Assembly: GCA_965221505.1 (NCBI GenBank)
Contig: CBDCSI010000001.1
Span: 1,860,001-1,924,000, forward strand
Direction: 5' to 3'
DNA length: 64,000 nucleotides
Source: CAZPXZ01 sp965221505
GTDB lineage: Bacteria; Pseudomonadota; Alphaproteobacteria; Rhodobacterales; CAZPXZ01
The notes below the pieces were generated by a model. That model was not told where the DNA came from and did not search any database. It saw nothing but the letters and a program-made list of their open reading frames with translations. The position numbers and the translations under genes were made by a program. This document shows, piece after piece, positions 9,949 to 19,429 of this stretch (position 1 is the stretch's first letter; every line of letters starts with the position of its first letter).

Positions 9949-12027
9949 ATGAGTGGGCTTCGGACCATCCGCGTCGACGGCGACGAGCTGGAAGTCGACC
10001 CCAACCTGACCCTGCTTCAGGCTTGCGAAATCGCCGGCCGCGAGATTCCGCGTTTCTGCTACCACGAACGGCTGTCCATCGCCGGCAATTGCCGGATGTG
10101 CCTGGTCGAGGTCGTGGGCGGGCCCAAACCCGTCGCGTCCTGCGCCATGCAGGTCAAGGACCTCCGGCCGGGACCGGAGGGCGCGCCCCCGGAGATCCGG
10201 ACGGTCTCGGACACGGTCCGCACCGCGCGCGAGGGCGTGATGGAGTTCCTGCTGATCAACCATCCGCTCGACTGTCCGATCTGCGACCAGGGCGGCGAAT
10301 GCGACCTGCAGGATCAGGCGATGGCGTTCGGCGGCGGCCGAAGCCGCTTCCGCGAGCCGAAGCGGGCGCCGGAGCCGATCGACCTCGGCCCGCTGGTCAA
10401 GACCGAGATGAACCGCTGCATTCACTGCACGCGCTGCGTCCGCTTCCTGACCGAGGTCGCCGGCGTGCCCGAACTCGGCCTCGTCGGTCGGGGCGAGGAC
10501 GCCGCCATCGTGCCCTATCTCGACCGCTCGCTGACCTCGGAACTCCAGGGCAACGTCATCGACCTCTGCCCGGTCGGAGCCTTGACGTCGCGCCCCTACG
10601 CCTTCACCGCGCGCCCCTGGGAGTTGCACCCGGTCGAGACCGTCGACGTCATGGACGCGCTCGGCAGCGCCGTCCGGGTCGACGTGCGCGGACGCGAGGT
10701 CATGCGAATTCTGCCGCGCAACCACGACGGGCTGAACGAGGAGTGGATCTCCGACAAGACCCGATTCGTGTGGGACGGGCTGGGCAAGCGGCGCCTCGAC
10801 CGGCCGTGGCTCCGGGACCGCGCCGGCAGACTGCGGCCGGCCGGCTGGAAGGAGGCGCTCGACCGCGTCGCCGAACGCCTCGGCTCCGCCGCTCCGCAAC
10901 GGGTGGGAGTCCTCGCCGGCGATCTCGCGCCGGTCGAGGCGCAGTGGGCGCTCCTCCAGATTCTGGACTCCCTCGGCGCGCCGAACCGGGATTGCCGGCA
11001 GAACGGCGCCGCGATTCCGGCGGACGCGCCCGCCGCCTGGCGTTTCAACAGCACGGTGGCCGGAATCGACCGCGCCGACGCGATCCTTCTCGTCGCCTCC
11101 GACCCGAGACGGGAATGCGCCGTCCTGAACGCTCGCCTGCGGCGCGCCTGGCTGAACGGCGCGCGCATCGGATCCGTCGGCCCCGAGGTCGACGGCAGCT
11201 ATCCCGTCGAGCCGCTCGGCGCCGGTCCGGATGCGCTCGAGGGCCTGCCGGAGACGCCCTTCGGCAAGGCGCTTCGCGACGCGGAGCGACCGCTCGTGAT
11301 CCTCGGGCAGGGGGCGCTCGTGCGCCCGGACGGCGCTGCCGTTCTCGGGCGGGCCATGGCGCTGGCGGAGGCGGTCGGCGCCGTTCGCGACGACTGGTAC
11401 GGATTTTCGGTCCTGCAGACCGCAGCCGGCGTCGTCGGAGGCCTGGAGATCGGATTCGTGCCGGCCGAGGGCGGCCTCGGCACGCGGGGCATTCTCGACG
11501 CCGCGCGTTCGGGCGGGCTGGACGTCCTCTTTCTCCTCGGCGCGGACGAGGCGGATCTCGCCGATCTCGACGACGCCTTCGTGACGTATCTCGGCTCCCA
11601 CGGCGACGCCGGCGCGGCGATCGCCGACGCCGTCCTTCCGGGCGCCGCCTGGACGGAGCAGTCGGGCATATTCCTCAACACCGAAGGCCGGCCGCAATTC
11701 GCCGCCCACGCCGCCGACCCCCCGGGGGAGGCGCGGGAAGACTGGCGGATCCTGCGCGCCCTCTCCGGCGCCCTCGGCAAGCCGCTGCCGTACGACACCT
11801 TGCCGGCGCTTCGCGCCTCGCTGTTCGCCGCGCGCCCCGCCGTCGCCGCGATCGGCGAGCCGCCGGAGGCCGCACCCTGGCGCCCGGCGCCGGCCGGGGC
11901 GGTCGACGACGCGCCCTTCGAGCCCGTCGTCGGCGACTTCTACCGGACCAACCCCATCGCGCGCGCCAGCGCCGTGCTGGCGGACCTGTCCGCGCGGCGC
12001 GAGCGGCCGCTGCCGGCCGCCGCCTGA
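9949..12027 (+). CDS. nuoG: NADH-quinone oxidoreductase subunit G
   Basis: 692 aa. Carries several clusters of the electron path in the NADH-dehydrogenase module. The N-terminal ferredoxin domain shows CYHERLSIAGNCRMCLVEV, followed by the His/Cys-ligated region with CPICDQGGECDLQDQ, and a 4Fe-4S motif CIHCTRCVRF; the rest is a molybdopterin-oxidoreductase-like fold that has lost its cofactor role in this family. The start is ATG 9949, preceded by GGGGAGG. An in-frame TTG at 9898 would add a low-complexity Gly/Arg stretch and is rejected. Confidence 0.96.
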   Translation: MSGLRTIRVDGDELEVDPNLTLLQACEIAGREIPRFCYHERLSIAGNCRMCLVEVVGGPKPVASCAMQVKDLRPGPEGAPPEIRTVSDTVRTAREGVMEFLLINHPLDCPICDQGGECDLQDQAMAFGGGRSRFREPKRAPEPIDLGPLVKTEMNRCIHCTRCVRFLTEVAGVPELGLVGRGEDAAIVPYLDRSLTSELQGNVIDLCPVGALTSRPYAFTARPWELHPVETVDVMDALGSAVRVDVRGREVMRILPRNHDGLNEEWISDKTRFVWDGLGKRRLDRPWLRDRAGRLRPAGWKEALDRVAERLGSAAPQRVGVLAGDLAPVEAQWALLQILDSLGAPNRDCRQNGAAIPADAPAAWRFNSTVAGIDRADAILLVASDPRRECAVLNARLRRAWLNGARIGSVGPEVDGSYPVEPLGAGPDALEGLPETPFGKALRDAERPLVILGQGALVRPDGAAVLGRAMALAEAVGAVRDDWYGFSVLQTAAGVVGGLEIGFVPAEGGLGTRGILDAARSGGLDVLFLLGADEADLADLDDAFVTYLGSHGDAGAAIADAVLPGAAWTEQSGIFLNTEGRPQFAAHAADPPGEAREDWRILRALSGALGKPLPYDTLPALRASLFAARPAVAAIGEPPEAAPWRPAPAGAVDDAPFEPVVGDFYRTNPIARASAVLADLSARRERPLPAAA

Positions 12028-12042
12028 GAAGGAGCGGAGACC

Positions 12043-13068
12043 GTGCCGATCCCGTGGCAGGAATGGATCGTCGAGGGCGTCGTCATCGTGGCGCAGTGCC
12101 TCGCGGTCGTCGTCGGGATCCTCGTCTCGCTCGCCTTCCTGCTCTATGCCGACCGCAAGATCTGGGCCGCGGTGCAGATGCGCCGCGGGCCGAACGTGGT
12201 CGGGCCCTTCGGGCTGTTGCAGAGTTTCGCCGACTTCCTCAAATTCGTCGTGAAGGAGGTCGTCGTGCCGGCCGGCGCCGACCGCACCGTATTCCTGCTC
12301 GCGCCCCTCGCCACCTTCGTCCTGGCCATGATCGCCTGGGCCGTCGTTCCCTTCGCGGACGGCTGGGTCATCGCCGACCTGAACGTCGGCATCCTGTATC
12401 TCTTCGCGATCTCGTCCCTCGGCGTCTACGGCGTCATCATGGGCGGCTGGGCGTCGAACTCCAAATATCCGTTTCTCGGCGGGCTGCGCTCCGCGGCGCA
12501 GATGATCTCCTACGAAGTCTCGATCGGATTTATCATCGTCGCGGTGCTGCTGACCGCCGGTTCGCTCCGCATCACCGACATCGTGATCGCGCAGGACCGG
12601 TGGGGCGGATTCTGGGGATGGTACTGGCTGCCGCACTTTCCCATGGCGGTCCTCTTCTTCGTCTCCGCCCTGGCCGAGACCAACCGCCCGCCCTTCGACC
12701 TGCCGGAGGCCGAATCGGAACTCGTGGCCGGCTACCAGGTGGAATACGGCTCGACGCCGTATCTGCTGTTCATGGTCGGCGAATACGCCAACATCGTGCT
12801 GATGTGCGCCATGACCTCGATCCTGTTCTTCGGCGGCTGGCTCTCGCCGATCGACGGACTGCCGGACGGGGTCCTGTGGCTGGTGCTGAAGATAGTGGCG
12901 ATCTTCTTCCTGTTCGCCATGGTGAAAGCCGTGGTTCCGCGCTACCGCTACGACCAGCTCATGCGGCTGGGCTGGAAGGTGTTCCTGCCCTTCTCGCTGT
13001 TCTGGGTCGCTGCCACGGCCGCGGTGATGCACTTCGCCGGCATTCCGCCGGCCTCCGCCGGCTTCTAG
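12043..13068 (+). CDS. nuoH: NADH-quinone oxidoreductase subunit H
   Basis: 341 aa, multi-pass membrane subunit linking the peripheral arm to the proton-pumping arm and lining the quinone channel. Typical family blocks: YADRKIWAAVQMRRGPNVVG near residue 40 and AETNRPPFDLPEAESELVAG near residue 210. The GTG start at 12043 follows GAAGGAGCGGAG, a strong ribosome site. Confidence 0.97.
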   Translation: MPIPWQEWIVEGVVIVAQCLAVVVGILVSLAFLLYADRKIWAAVQMRRGPNVVGPFGLLQSFADFLKFVVKEVVVPAGADRTVFLLAPLATFVLAMIAWAVVPFADGWVIADLNVGILYLFAISSLGVYGVIMGGWASNSKYPFLGGLRSAAQMISYEVSIGFIIVAVLLTAGSLRITDIVIAQDRWGGFWGWYWLPHFPMAVLFFVSALAETNRPPFDLPEAESELVAGYQVEYGSTPYLLFMVGEYANIVLMCAMTSILFFGGWLSPIDGLPDGVLWLVLKIVAIFFLFAMVKAVVPRYRYDQLMRLGWKVFLPFSLFWVAATAAVMHFAGIPPASAGF

Positions 13069-13080
13069 GAGGACAGACCC

Positions 13081-13572
13081 GTGCCCGGCAACCTCTCCAC
13101 CGCGCTCCGCTACGCCCTTCTCAAGGACTTCGTCGGCGGCATCCTGCTCGGCCTGCGCTACTTCGTCCGGCCGAAGGCGACGGTCAATTACCCGCACGAG
13201 AAGGGGCCGCTGTCGCCGCGCTTCCGCGGCGAGCACGCGCTCCGGCGCTACCCGAACGGGGAGGAGCGCTGCATCGCCTGCAAGCTCTGCGAGGCCGTCT
13301 GTCCGGCCCAGGCGATCACCATCGAGGCCGAGGTCCGCGCCGACGGCAGCCGTCGAACCACCCGCTACGACATCGACATGACCAAATGCATCTATTGCGG
13401 CTTCTGCCAGGAGGCCTGCCCGGTGGACGCGATCGTCGAGGGGCCGAATTTCGAGTTCGCGACGGAGACCCGCGAGGAGCTCTTCTACGACAAGGACCGG
13501 CTTCTGGCCAACGGCGAACGGTGGGAGCGGGAGATCGCCGCGAATCTCGCCCGGGACGCGGCCGCGCGCTGA
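13081..13572 (+). CDS. nuoI: NADH-quinone oxidoreductase subunit I
   Basis: 163 aa, two-4Fe-4S ferredoxin-type subunit (clusters N6a and N6b). Both motifs are plain: CIACKLCEAVCPAQAI near residue 63 and CIYCGFCQEACPVDAI near residue 102. The GTG start at 13081 follows AGGAGG with good spacing. Confidence 0.97.
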   Translation: MPGNLSTALRYALLKDFVGGILLGLRYFVRPKATVNYPHEKGPLSPRFRGEHALRRYPNGEERCIACKLCEAVCPAQAITIEAEVRADGSRRTTRYDIDMTKCIYCGFCQEACPVDAIVEGPNFEFATETREELFYDKDRLLANGERWEREIAANLARDAAAR

Positions 13573-13583
13573 GGGGCAAGCTC

Positions 13584-14189
13584 ATGCTGATCGCCAACCT
13601 CGCCTTCTACGTCTTCTCCGGCGTCGCCCTCGCCGCCGGGCTCCTGGTCGTGTTCTCCCGCAATCCGGTCCACTCGGTGCTGTGGCTGATCCTCGCCTTC
13701 TTCTCGTCCGCCGGCCTGTTCGTGCTCCTCGGCGCGGAACTGATCGCCATGCTCCTGGTCATCGTCTACGTCGGCGCGGTGATGGTGCTGTTCCTGTTCG
13801 TCGTGATGATGCTGGACGTCGACTTCGCCGCGCTCCGGCCGGCGATCGCCGAATACTTCCCCGTCGGGGCGCTGATCGCGGTGGTGCTGCTGGTCGAGCT
13901 CGGCCTCGCCGTCGGCTACTGGCAGTTCGCCGAACGGGCGCCGGCGCTCCGCGCCGTCGAGACCGGCGACGTGCACAACGCGAAGGCGCTGGGCATGGTG
14001 CTCTACACCGACTACATCGTGCTCTTCCAGCTCGCCGGGATCGTGCTGCTGGTGGCGATGGTCGGCGCCATCGTGCTGACGCTCCGCACCCGCGAGGGGG
14101 TCCGGCGCCAGGACGCGCTCAAGCAGATCTACCGCACCCGCGCCGAATCGGTGGAACTGGTGGACCTGCCTCGGGGCGGGGGAGGCTGA
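13584..14189 (+). CDS. nuoJ: NADH-quinone oxidoreductase subunit J
   Basis: 201 aa, membrane-arm subunit with five predicted hydrophobic segments. The stretch ELIAMLLVIVYVGAVMVLFL is the characteristic third helix with its pi-bulge region. ATG at 13584, 11 bases after nuoI. The frame is open far upstream through nuoG-I, but this start matches the family N-terminus. Confidence 0.95.
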   Translation: MLIANLAFYVFSGVALAAGLLVVFSRNPVHSVLWLILAFFSSAGLFVLLGAELIAMLLVIVYVGAVMVLFLFVVMMLDVDFAALRPAIAEYFPVGALIAVVLLVELGLAVGYWQFAERAPALRAVETGDVHNAKALGMVLYTDYIVLFQLAGIVLLVAMVGAIVLTLRTREGVRRQDALKQIYRTRAESVELVDLPRGGGG

Positions 14190-14192
14190 GCG

Positions 14193-14504
14193 ATGCTCGC
14201 GGTCGGCCTCTCGCACTATCTCGCCGTGGCGGCGACGCTGTTCGTGATCGGCGTCTTCGGCATTTTTCTCAACCGGCGCAACGTGATCGTGATCCTGATG
14301 TCCATCGAGCTGATGCTTCTCGCGGTCAACATCAACCTCGTGGCGTTCTCCGCCAGCCTCGGCGACCTCGTCGGGCAGGTGTTCGCGGTCTTCGTCCTGA
14401 CCGTCGCCGCGGCCGAGGCCGCCATCGGACTCGCGATCCTGGTTTGCTTCTACCGCAACCGCGGCTCCATCGCGGTGGAAGACGTCAGCCGGATGCGAGG
14501 CTGA
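14193..14504 (+). CDS. nuoK: NADH-quinone oxidoreductase subunit K
   Basis: 103 aa, three-helix membrane subunit. The conserved glutamates of the proton path appear in IVILMSIELMLLAVN and TVAAAEAAIGLAILV. Starts 3 bases after the nuoJ stop. Confidence 0.97.
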   Translation: MLAVGLSHYLAVAATLFVIGVFGIFLNRRNVIVILMSIELMLLAVNINLVAFSASLGDLVGQVFAVFVLTVAAAEAAIGLAILVCFYRNRGSIAVEDVSRMRG

Positions 14505-14508
14505 GCGC

Positions 14509-16452
14509 GTGTACGCCGCCATCGTATTCCTGCCGCTTCTCGGGGCGGCGCTGGCCGGCCTCGCGCCCCGGCTGCTCGGCGACCGCATGGCGCAGATCGT
14601 CCCCACGGCGCTTCTCGTGGTTTCCGCGCTCCTCTCCTGGGTCGGGTTCTGGGACGCGTTGCAGGGCGAGACGCTTCGGGTGCCGCTCGCGGACTGGATC
14701 CTTTCGGGCGACTTCGCCGTCCGGTGGAGCCTCCGAATCGACGCGCTGACCGCCGTGATGCTGGTGGTGGTCACCACCGTTTCGGCCCTCGTGCACGTCT
14801 ACTCCATCGGTTACATGGGGCACGACCCGCACAAGCCGCGATTCTTCTCCTACCTCTCGCTCTTCACCTTCGCCATGCTGATGCTGGTGACGAGCGACAA
14901 CTTCCTGCAGCTCTTTTTCGGCTGGGAAGGCGTCGGCCTGGCGTCCTACCTTCTGATCGGCTTCTGGTTCCGCCGTCCCTCGGCCAACGCGGCGGCGATC
15001 AAGGCGTTCGTCGTCAACCGGGTGGGCGATTTCGGCTTCGCGCTCGGCGTGTTCGCGGTGTTCGCGACGGTGGGATCGGTCGATTTCGACACCGTGTTCG
15101 CGGCCGCCCCGGATCTCGCCGGCAAGCCTTTCGAGATCGCCGGCTATTCCTTCGACACGGTGGAGCTGATCGCGGTTCTGCTCTTCGTCGGCGCCATGGG
15201 CAAGTCGGCGCAATTCCTCCTCCACACCTGGCTGCCGGACGCGATGGAGGGTCCGACGCCGGTCTCCGCCCTGATCCACGCCGCCACCATGGTGACCGCC
15301 GGAGTGTTCCTCGTGGCGCGCTGCTCGCCGATCCTCGAATACGCGCCGGACACGCTCGCATTCATCGCCGTCATCGGCGCGCTGACCGCGTTCTTCGCGG
15401 CGACGGTCGGCCTCGTGCAAAACGACATCAAGCGGGTCATCGCCTATTCCACCTGCTCGCAGCTCGGCTACATGTTCTTCGCCGCCGGCGTCGGCGCCTA
15501 CGAGGCGGCGATCTTCCATCTCTTCACCCATGCGTTCTTCAAGGCGCTGCTCTTCCTCGGGGCGGGATCGGTGATTCACGCGATGAGCGACGAGCAGGAC
15601 ATGCGGCGGATGGGCGGTTTGCGCAGCCGTATCCCCCAGACCTACTGGCTGATGGTGATCGGAACGCTTTCCCTGACCGGCGTGGGAATTCCGGGCCTGG
15701 TCGGGTTCGCCGGATTCCACTCGAAGGACGTCATTGTCGAGGCCGCGTTCGCCGGCGGCGCAGGGGTGGCCCAGGTCGCTTTCGTGGCCGGCGTCACCGC
15801 CGCCGCCATGACCTCCTTCTACAGCTGGCGCCTCATCTTCCTCACCTTCCACGGTCGCCCGCGCCACGACGCGGAGACGGCAGCCCGGGTGCACGAGAGT
15901 CCGCGCGTCATGCTGGTGCCGCTCTACCTCCTGGCGATCGGCTCGGTCTTCGCCGGCTTCGCGGCCGCCGGACTCATGGTCGGCGAGCACCCGGAGGCGT
16001 TCTGGGGCGCGTCGATCTTCGCCGCCGAAGGAAACACGGTACTGCACGACGCGCATCACGTGCCCTTCTGGGTCAAGTCTTCGCCCTTCGCCGCGATGCT
16101 CGTCGGGCTGGGCCTGGCCTGGCTTCTCTACCTGCGCAGTCCCGAGCTTCCCGCCGCCCTGGCGGCGCGCCACCGGACGCTCTACCTGTTCCTGCTGAAC
16201 AAGTGGTATTTCGACGAGATCTACGACCTGATCTTCGTCGGTCCGGCCAAGTGGATCGGACGGCAGCTATGGCGCCGGGGCGACGGCTCCGTGATCGACG
16301 GCGCGCTGCATCTCGTCGCGCTCCGCACCGTCCCCGCGCTGACCGGCGCCGCGCGGCGCTTGCAGTCGGGCTACCTGTACCATTACGCCTTCGCGATGAT
16401 TCTCGGCATCGCGCTTCTGGTGTCCTGGTTCGCGGGCGCGGGAGCGGGCTGA
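14509..16452 (+). CDS. nuoL: NADH-quinone oxidoreductase subunit L
   Basis: 647 aa, the largest antiporter-like proton-pumping subunit, with the long C-terminal lateral helix. Key blocks: LFFGWEGVGLASYLLIGFW (the essential Glu) and GAMGKSAQFLLHTWLPDAME (the conserved Lys and the H-T-W-L-P-D signature). GTG start at 14509; the TGA overlaps the nuoM start. Confidence 0.97.
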   Translation: MYAAIVFLPLLGAALAGLAPRLLGDRMAQIVPTALLVVSALLSWVGFWDALQGETLRVPLADWILSGDFAVRWSLRIDALTAVMLVVVTTVSALVHVYSIGYMGHDPHKPRFFSYLSLFTFAMLMLVTSDNFLQLFFGWEGVGLASYLLIGFWFRRPSANAAAIKAFVVNRVGDFGFALGVFAVFATVGSVDFDTVFAAAPDLAGKPFEIAGYSFDTVELIAVLLFVGAMGKSAQFLLHTWLPDAMEGPTPVSALIHAATMVTAGVFLVARCSPILEYAPDTLAFIAVIGALTAFFAATVGLVQNDIKRVIAYSTCSQLGYMFFAAGVGAYEAAIFHLFTHAFFKALLFLGAGSVIHAMSDEQDMRRMGGLRSRIPQTYWLMVIGTLSLTGVGIPGLVGFAGFHSKDVIVEAAFAGGAGVAQVAFVAGVTAAAMTSFYSWRLIFLTFHGRPRHDAETAARVHESPRVMLVPLYLLAIGSVFAGFAAAGLMVGEHPEAFWGASIFAAEGNTVLHDAHHVPFWVKSSPFAAMLVGLGLAWLLYLRSPELPAALAARHRTLYLFLLNKWYFDEIYDLIFVGPAKWIGRQLWRRGDGSVIDGALHLVALRTVPALTGAARRLQSGYLYHYAFAMILGIALLVSWFAGAGAG

Positions 16453-17978
16453 TGGGCAACCTCCTCTCGCTCACCCTGTTCTTTCCGCTGGTCGCGGGGG
16501 CTGCGCTCCTCCTGATCCGGGGCGACGGGCCGGCCGAGCGCGCCAACGCGCGCCGCCTGGCCATGTTCGCCACCCTCGCCACCTTCGGCTTCTCCCTCGC
16601 GGCGCTCTGGCAGTTCGACCCGGCGGATCCGGGGTTCCAGCTGGTCGAGGAGCGGGTCTGGCTCGGAATCTTCAACTACAAGCTGGGCGTCGACGGGATC
16701 TCGCTGCCCTTCGTGCTCCTCACCACTGCGCTGATGCCGATCGTGATTCTCGCCAGCTGGCGGATCGAGACCCGCGTCAAGGAATACATGGCGGCGTTCC
16801 TCGCGCTCGAGACGCTCATGCTCGGGGTCTTCATGGCCCTCGATCTGGTGCTCTTCTACCTGTTCTTCGAGGGCGGACTGATCCCGATGTTCCTGATCAT
16901 CGGCGTCTGGGGCGGAGCCCGCCGGGTCTACGCCGCCTTCAAGTTCTTCCTCTATACGCTGCTCGGCTCGCTCCTGATGCTGGTGGCGATGATGGCCATG
17001 TTCGTCGACGCCGGCACCACGGACGTGGTCCGCCTGCTGCAGCACGGCTTCTCGTCGGAGCCGATCGGCATCGGCGGCCTGACCGTCGCCGGCGGCATGC
17101 AAACCCTGCTCTTCCTCGCCTTCCTGGCCTCCTTCGCCGTCAAGCTGCCGATGTGGCCGGTGCATACCTGGCTGCCGGACGCGCATGTCGAGGCGCCGAC
17201 GGCCGGGTCGGTGGTGCTCGCGGCCATCCTCCTCAAGCTCGGCGGCTACGGACTGATTCGCTTCTCGCTGCCGATGTTCCCGGTCGCCTCCGAATTGCTG
17301 ACCCCGTTCATGTTCGCGCTCGGCACGATCGCCATCGTCTACACGTCGCTGGTCGCGCTGATGCAGGAGGACGTGAAGAAGCTCATCGCATACTCGTCCG
17401 TCGCCCATATGGGATTCGTGACCGTCGGCATCTTCGCCGCCAATCCGCAGGGGCTCGACGGCGCCGTGTTCCAGATGCTGAGCCACGGGATCATCTCGGC
17501 CGCGCTCTTCCTGATCGTCGGCGTGATCTACGACCGCGCCCATACCCGCGAGATCGCCGCCTTCGGTGGACTGGTCAACCGGATGCCGGTCTTCGCCGCG
17601 GTGTTCATGCTGTTTACGCTCGGCAACGTCGGGCTGCCGGGAACGTCCGGCTTCGTCGGCGAGTTTCTCGCCATGCTGGGCGCCTTCCAGGCGTCCCCGC
17701 CGGTCGCGGCCCTCGCGGCCACCGGCGTGATTCTCTCGGCCGCCTACGCCCTCTGGCTCTACCGACGCGTGGTCTTCGGCGAAATCCTGCACGACAACCT
17801 TCGCGAGATGTCGGATCTCGACCTTCGCGAGCGCGTCATGTTCCTGCCCCTGATCGTCGCCACCCTGGCGCTCGGGGTGTTCCCTTGGCTCGCGAGCGAC
17901 CTCTGGCAGGGCTCGGTGCACGCGCTCCTGGACCGGCTCGCCGACGCGGGACAGACCGCGCTCGCGGCCGCCGAGTAG
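16452..17978 (+). CDS. nuoM: NADH-quinone oxidoreductase subunit M
   Basis: 508 aa, second antiporter-like subunit. Seen: VLFYLFFEGGLIPMFLIIG (key Glu), SFAVKLPMWPVHTWLPDAH (key Lys and the H-T-W-L-P-D block), and LMQEDVKKLIAYSSVAHMG. ATG at 16452, overlapping the nuoL TGA by one base. The frame continues open upstream, but that is an antisense-like by-product of base composition. Confidence 0.97.
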   Translation: MGNLLSLTLFFPLVAGAALLLIRGDGPAERANARRLAMFATLATFGFSLAALWQFDPADPGFQLVEERVWLGIFNYKLGVDGISLPFVLLTTALMPIVILASWRIETRVKEYMAAFLALETLMLGVFMALDLVLFYLFFEGGLIPMFLIIGVWGGARRVYAAFKFFLYTLLGSLLMLVAMMAMFVDAGTTDVVRLLQHGFSSEPIGIGGLTVAGGMQTLLFLAFLASFAVKLPMWPVHTWLPDAHVEAPTAGSVVLAAILLKLGGYGLIRFSLPMFPVASELLTPFMFALGTIAIVYTSLVALMQEDVKKLIAYSSVAHMGFVTVGIFAANPQGLDGAVFQMLSHGIISAALFLIVGVIYDRAHTREIAAFGGLVNRMPVFAAVFMLFTLGNVGLPGTSGFVGEFLAMLGAFQASPPVAALAATGVILSAAYALWLYRRVVFGEILHDNLREMSDLDLRERVMFLPLIVATLALGVFPWLASDLWQGSVHALLDRLADAGQTALAAAE

Positions 17979-17987
17979 GGGCAGGCG

Positions 17988-19421
17988 ATGCCGTACGAAG
18001 CGATTCTTCCCGAACTGGCGCTCGCCGTCGGCGGCATGGCGCTCCTGCTCCTCGGCGCCTTCCGCGCGAACGCCGCCTCCGCGGCGCTTCGGGCGGCGGT
18101 CCTGCTTCTTCTCGCCAGCGGCGTCTGGTGCGCGCTGACCGGGAGCGAATCGGTGCAGACCTTCGGCGGCGTCCTGATTCTGGACGGCTTCGCCGGCTTC
18201 GCCCGCGCGCTGATCTACCTGAGCGCGGCCGTCGCGCTCGCGATTTCCGAGGACTACCTGCGCCGCAACGGCCTCCTGCAGGCGGAGTATCCGGTGCTGT
18301 TCCTGCTCTCCGCCGCCGGAATGGGCGTGATGGTGTCCTCGTCCAACCTGATCGGCCTCTATATGGGGCTGGAGTTGCAGTCGCTCTGCCTGTACGTGCT
18401 GGCCGCGTTCCGCCGCGACGCCGAGCGTTCGACCGAAGCCGGCCTGAAGTATTTCGTGCTGGGCGCGCTCAGCTCCGGCCTGCTCCTCTACGGCGCCAGC
18501 CTCGTCTACGGTTATGCGGGATCGACGGACTACGGCGCCGTCGCCGCCGCGCTGGCGGACGGGCCGATGCCGATCGGCGCCGTATTCGGATTGGCGTTCC
18601 TCTCGGCCGGCATCGCCTTCAAGATCTCCGCCGTGCCGTTCCATATGTGGACTCCGGACGTCTACGAGGGGGCGCCGAGCCCGGTGACGGCGTTTTTCGC
18701 CTCCGCGCCCAAGGTCGCCGCCGCGGCGCTGCTCGCGCGGGTCCTGTACGAGCCCTTCGCCTTCGCCGTCGCGGAGTGGCGGCAGATCCTGGTCTTCCTC
18801 GCCGTCGCGTCGATGTTCCTGGGCGCGGTAGCCGCGATCGGCCAGACCAATATCAAGCGGCTCATGGCCTACTCGTCCATCGGCCATATGGGCTACGCGC
18901 TGGTCGGCCTGGCGGCCGGGACCGAGGAGGGCGTGCAGGCGCTGCTGGTGTATCTCTCGATCTATCTGGTCATGAATCTCGGCGTGTTCGCCTTCATCGT
19001 TTCCATGACCCGGGGCGGGGTGACCAAGGTCGGAATCGAGAACCTTGCCGGGCTCTCGCGAACCCAGCCGGTGGCCGCCTTCTGCATCGCCCTCCTGATG
19101 TTCTCGCTGGCCGGCATACCGCCGCTGGTCGGGTTTTTCGCCAAGTTCTTCGTCTTCAAGGCTGCCGTCGACGCCGGCCTGACCCCGCTCGCGGTCGCCG
19201 GCGTCGTCGCCAGCGCCGTCGCGGCGTTCTATTACCTCAGGATCGTCGCCGTCATGTACATCCAGGAACCGGACACGGAGCTCGACCGCAGCATGCGCTG
19301 GGAGCACCGCACGGTGCTCGCCGGGTCCGCGATCCTGATGACCGTCGCGTGGCTTCCCTTCCTCGACGGTTTCGGCGTCACCGCAGCCGCCGCGGAAGCC
19401 GCCGCGGCGCTGTTCCGGTAG
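17988..19421 (+). CDS. nuoN: NADH-quinone oxidoreductase subunit N
   Basis: 477 aa, third antiporter-like subunit, last of the 14 nuo genes. Typical blocks: IGLYMGLELQSLCLYVLAAF and GIAFKISAVPFHMWTPDVYE, then NIKRLMAYSSIGHMGYALVG. ATG at 17988, 9 bases after nuoM. With it the operon encodes a complete proton-pumping complex I. Confidence 0.97.
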   Translation: MPYEAILPELALAVGGMALLLLGAFRANAASAALRAAVLLLLASGVWCALTGSESVQTFGGVLILDGFAGFARALIYLSAAVALAISEDYLRRNGLLQAEYPVLFLLSAAGMGVMVSSSNLIGLYMGLELQSLCLYVLAAFRRDAERSTEAGLKYFVLGALSSGLLLYGASLVYGYAGSTDYGAVAAALADGPMPIGAVFGLAFLSAGIAFKISAVPFHMWTPDVYEGAPSPVTAFFASAPKVAAAALLARVLYEPFAFAVAEWRQILVFLAVASMFLGAVAAIGQTNIKRLMAYSSIGHMGYALVGLAAGTEEGVQALLVYLSIYLVMNLGVFAFIVSMTRGGVTKVGIENLAGLSRTQPVAAFCIALLMFSLAGIPPLVGFFAKFFVFKAAVDAGLTPLAVAGVVASAVAAFYYLRIVAVMYIQEPDTELDRSMRWEHRTVLAGSAILMTVAWLPFLDGFGVTAAAAEAAAALFR

Positions 19422-19429
19422 CGCCCGCC

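Noticed and set aside
8389..13236. A 1615-codon open frame on the minus strand, antisense to nuoE-nuoI
   Set aside because: It lies entirely opposite well-identified nuo genes; its His/Arg/Glu/Ala-rich translation has no domain pattern. Long antisense frames are expected at this G+C content.
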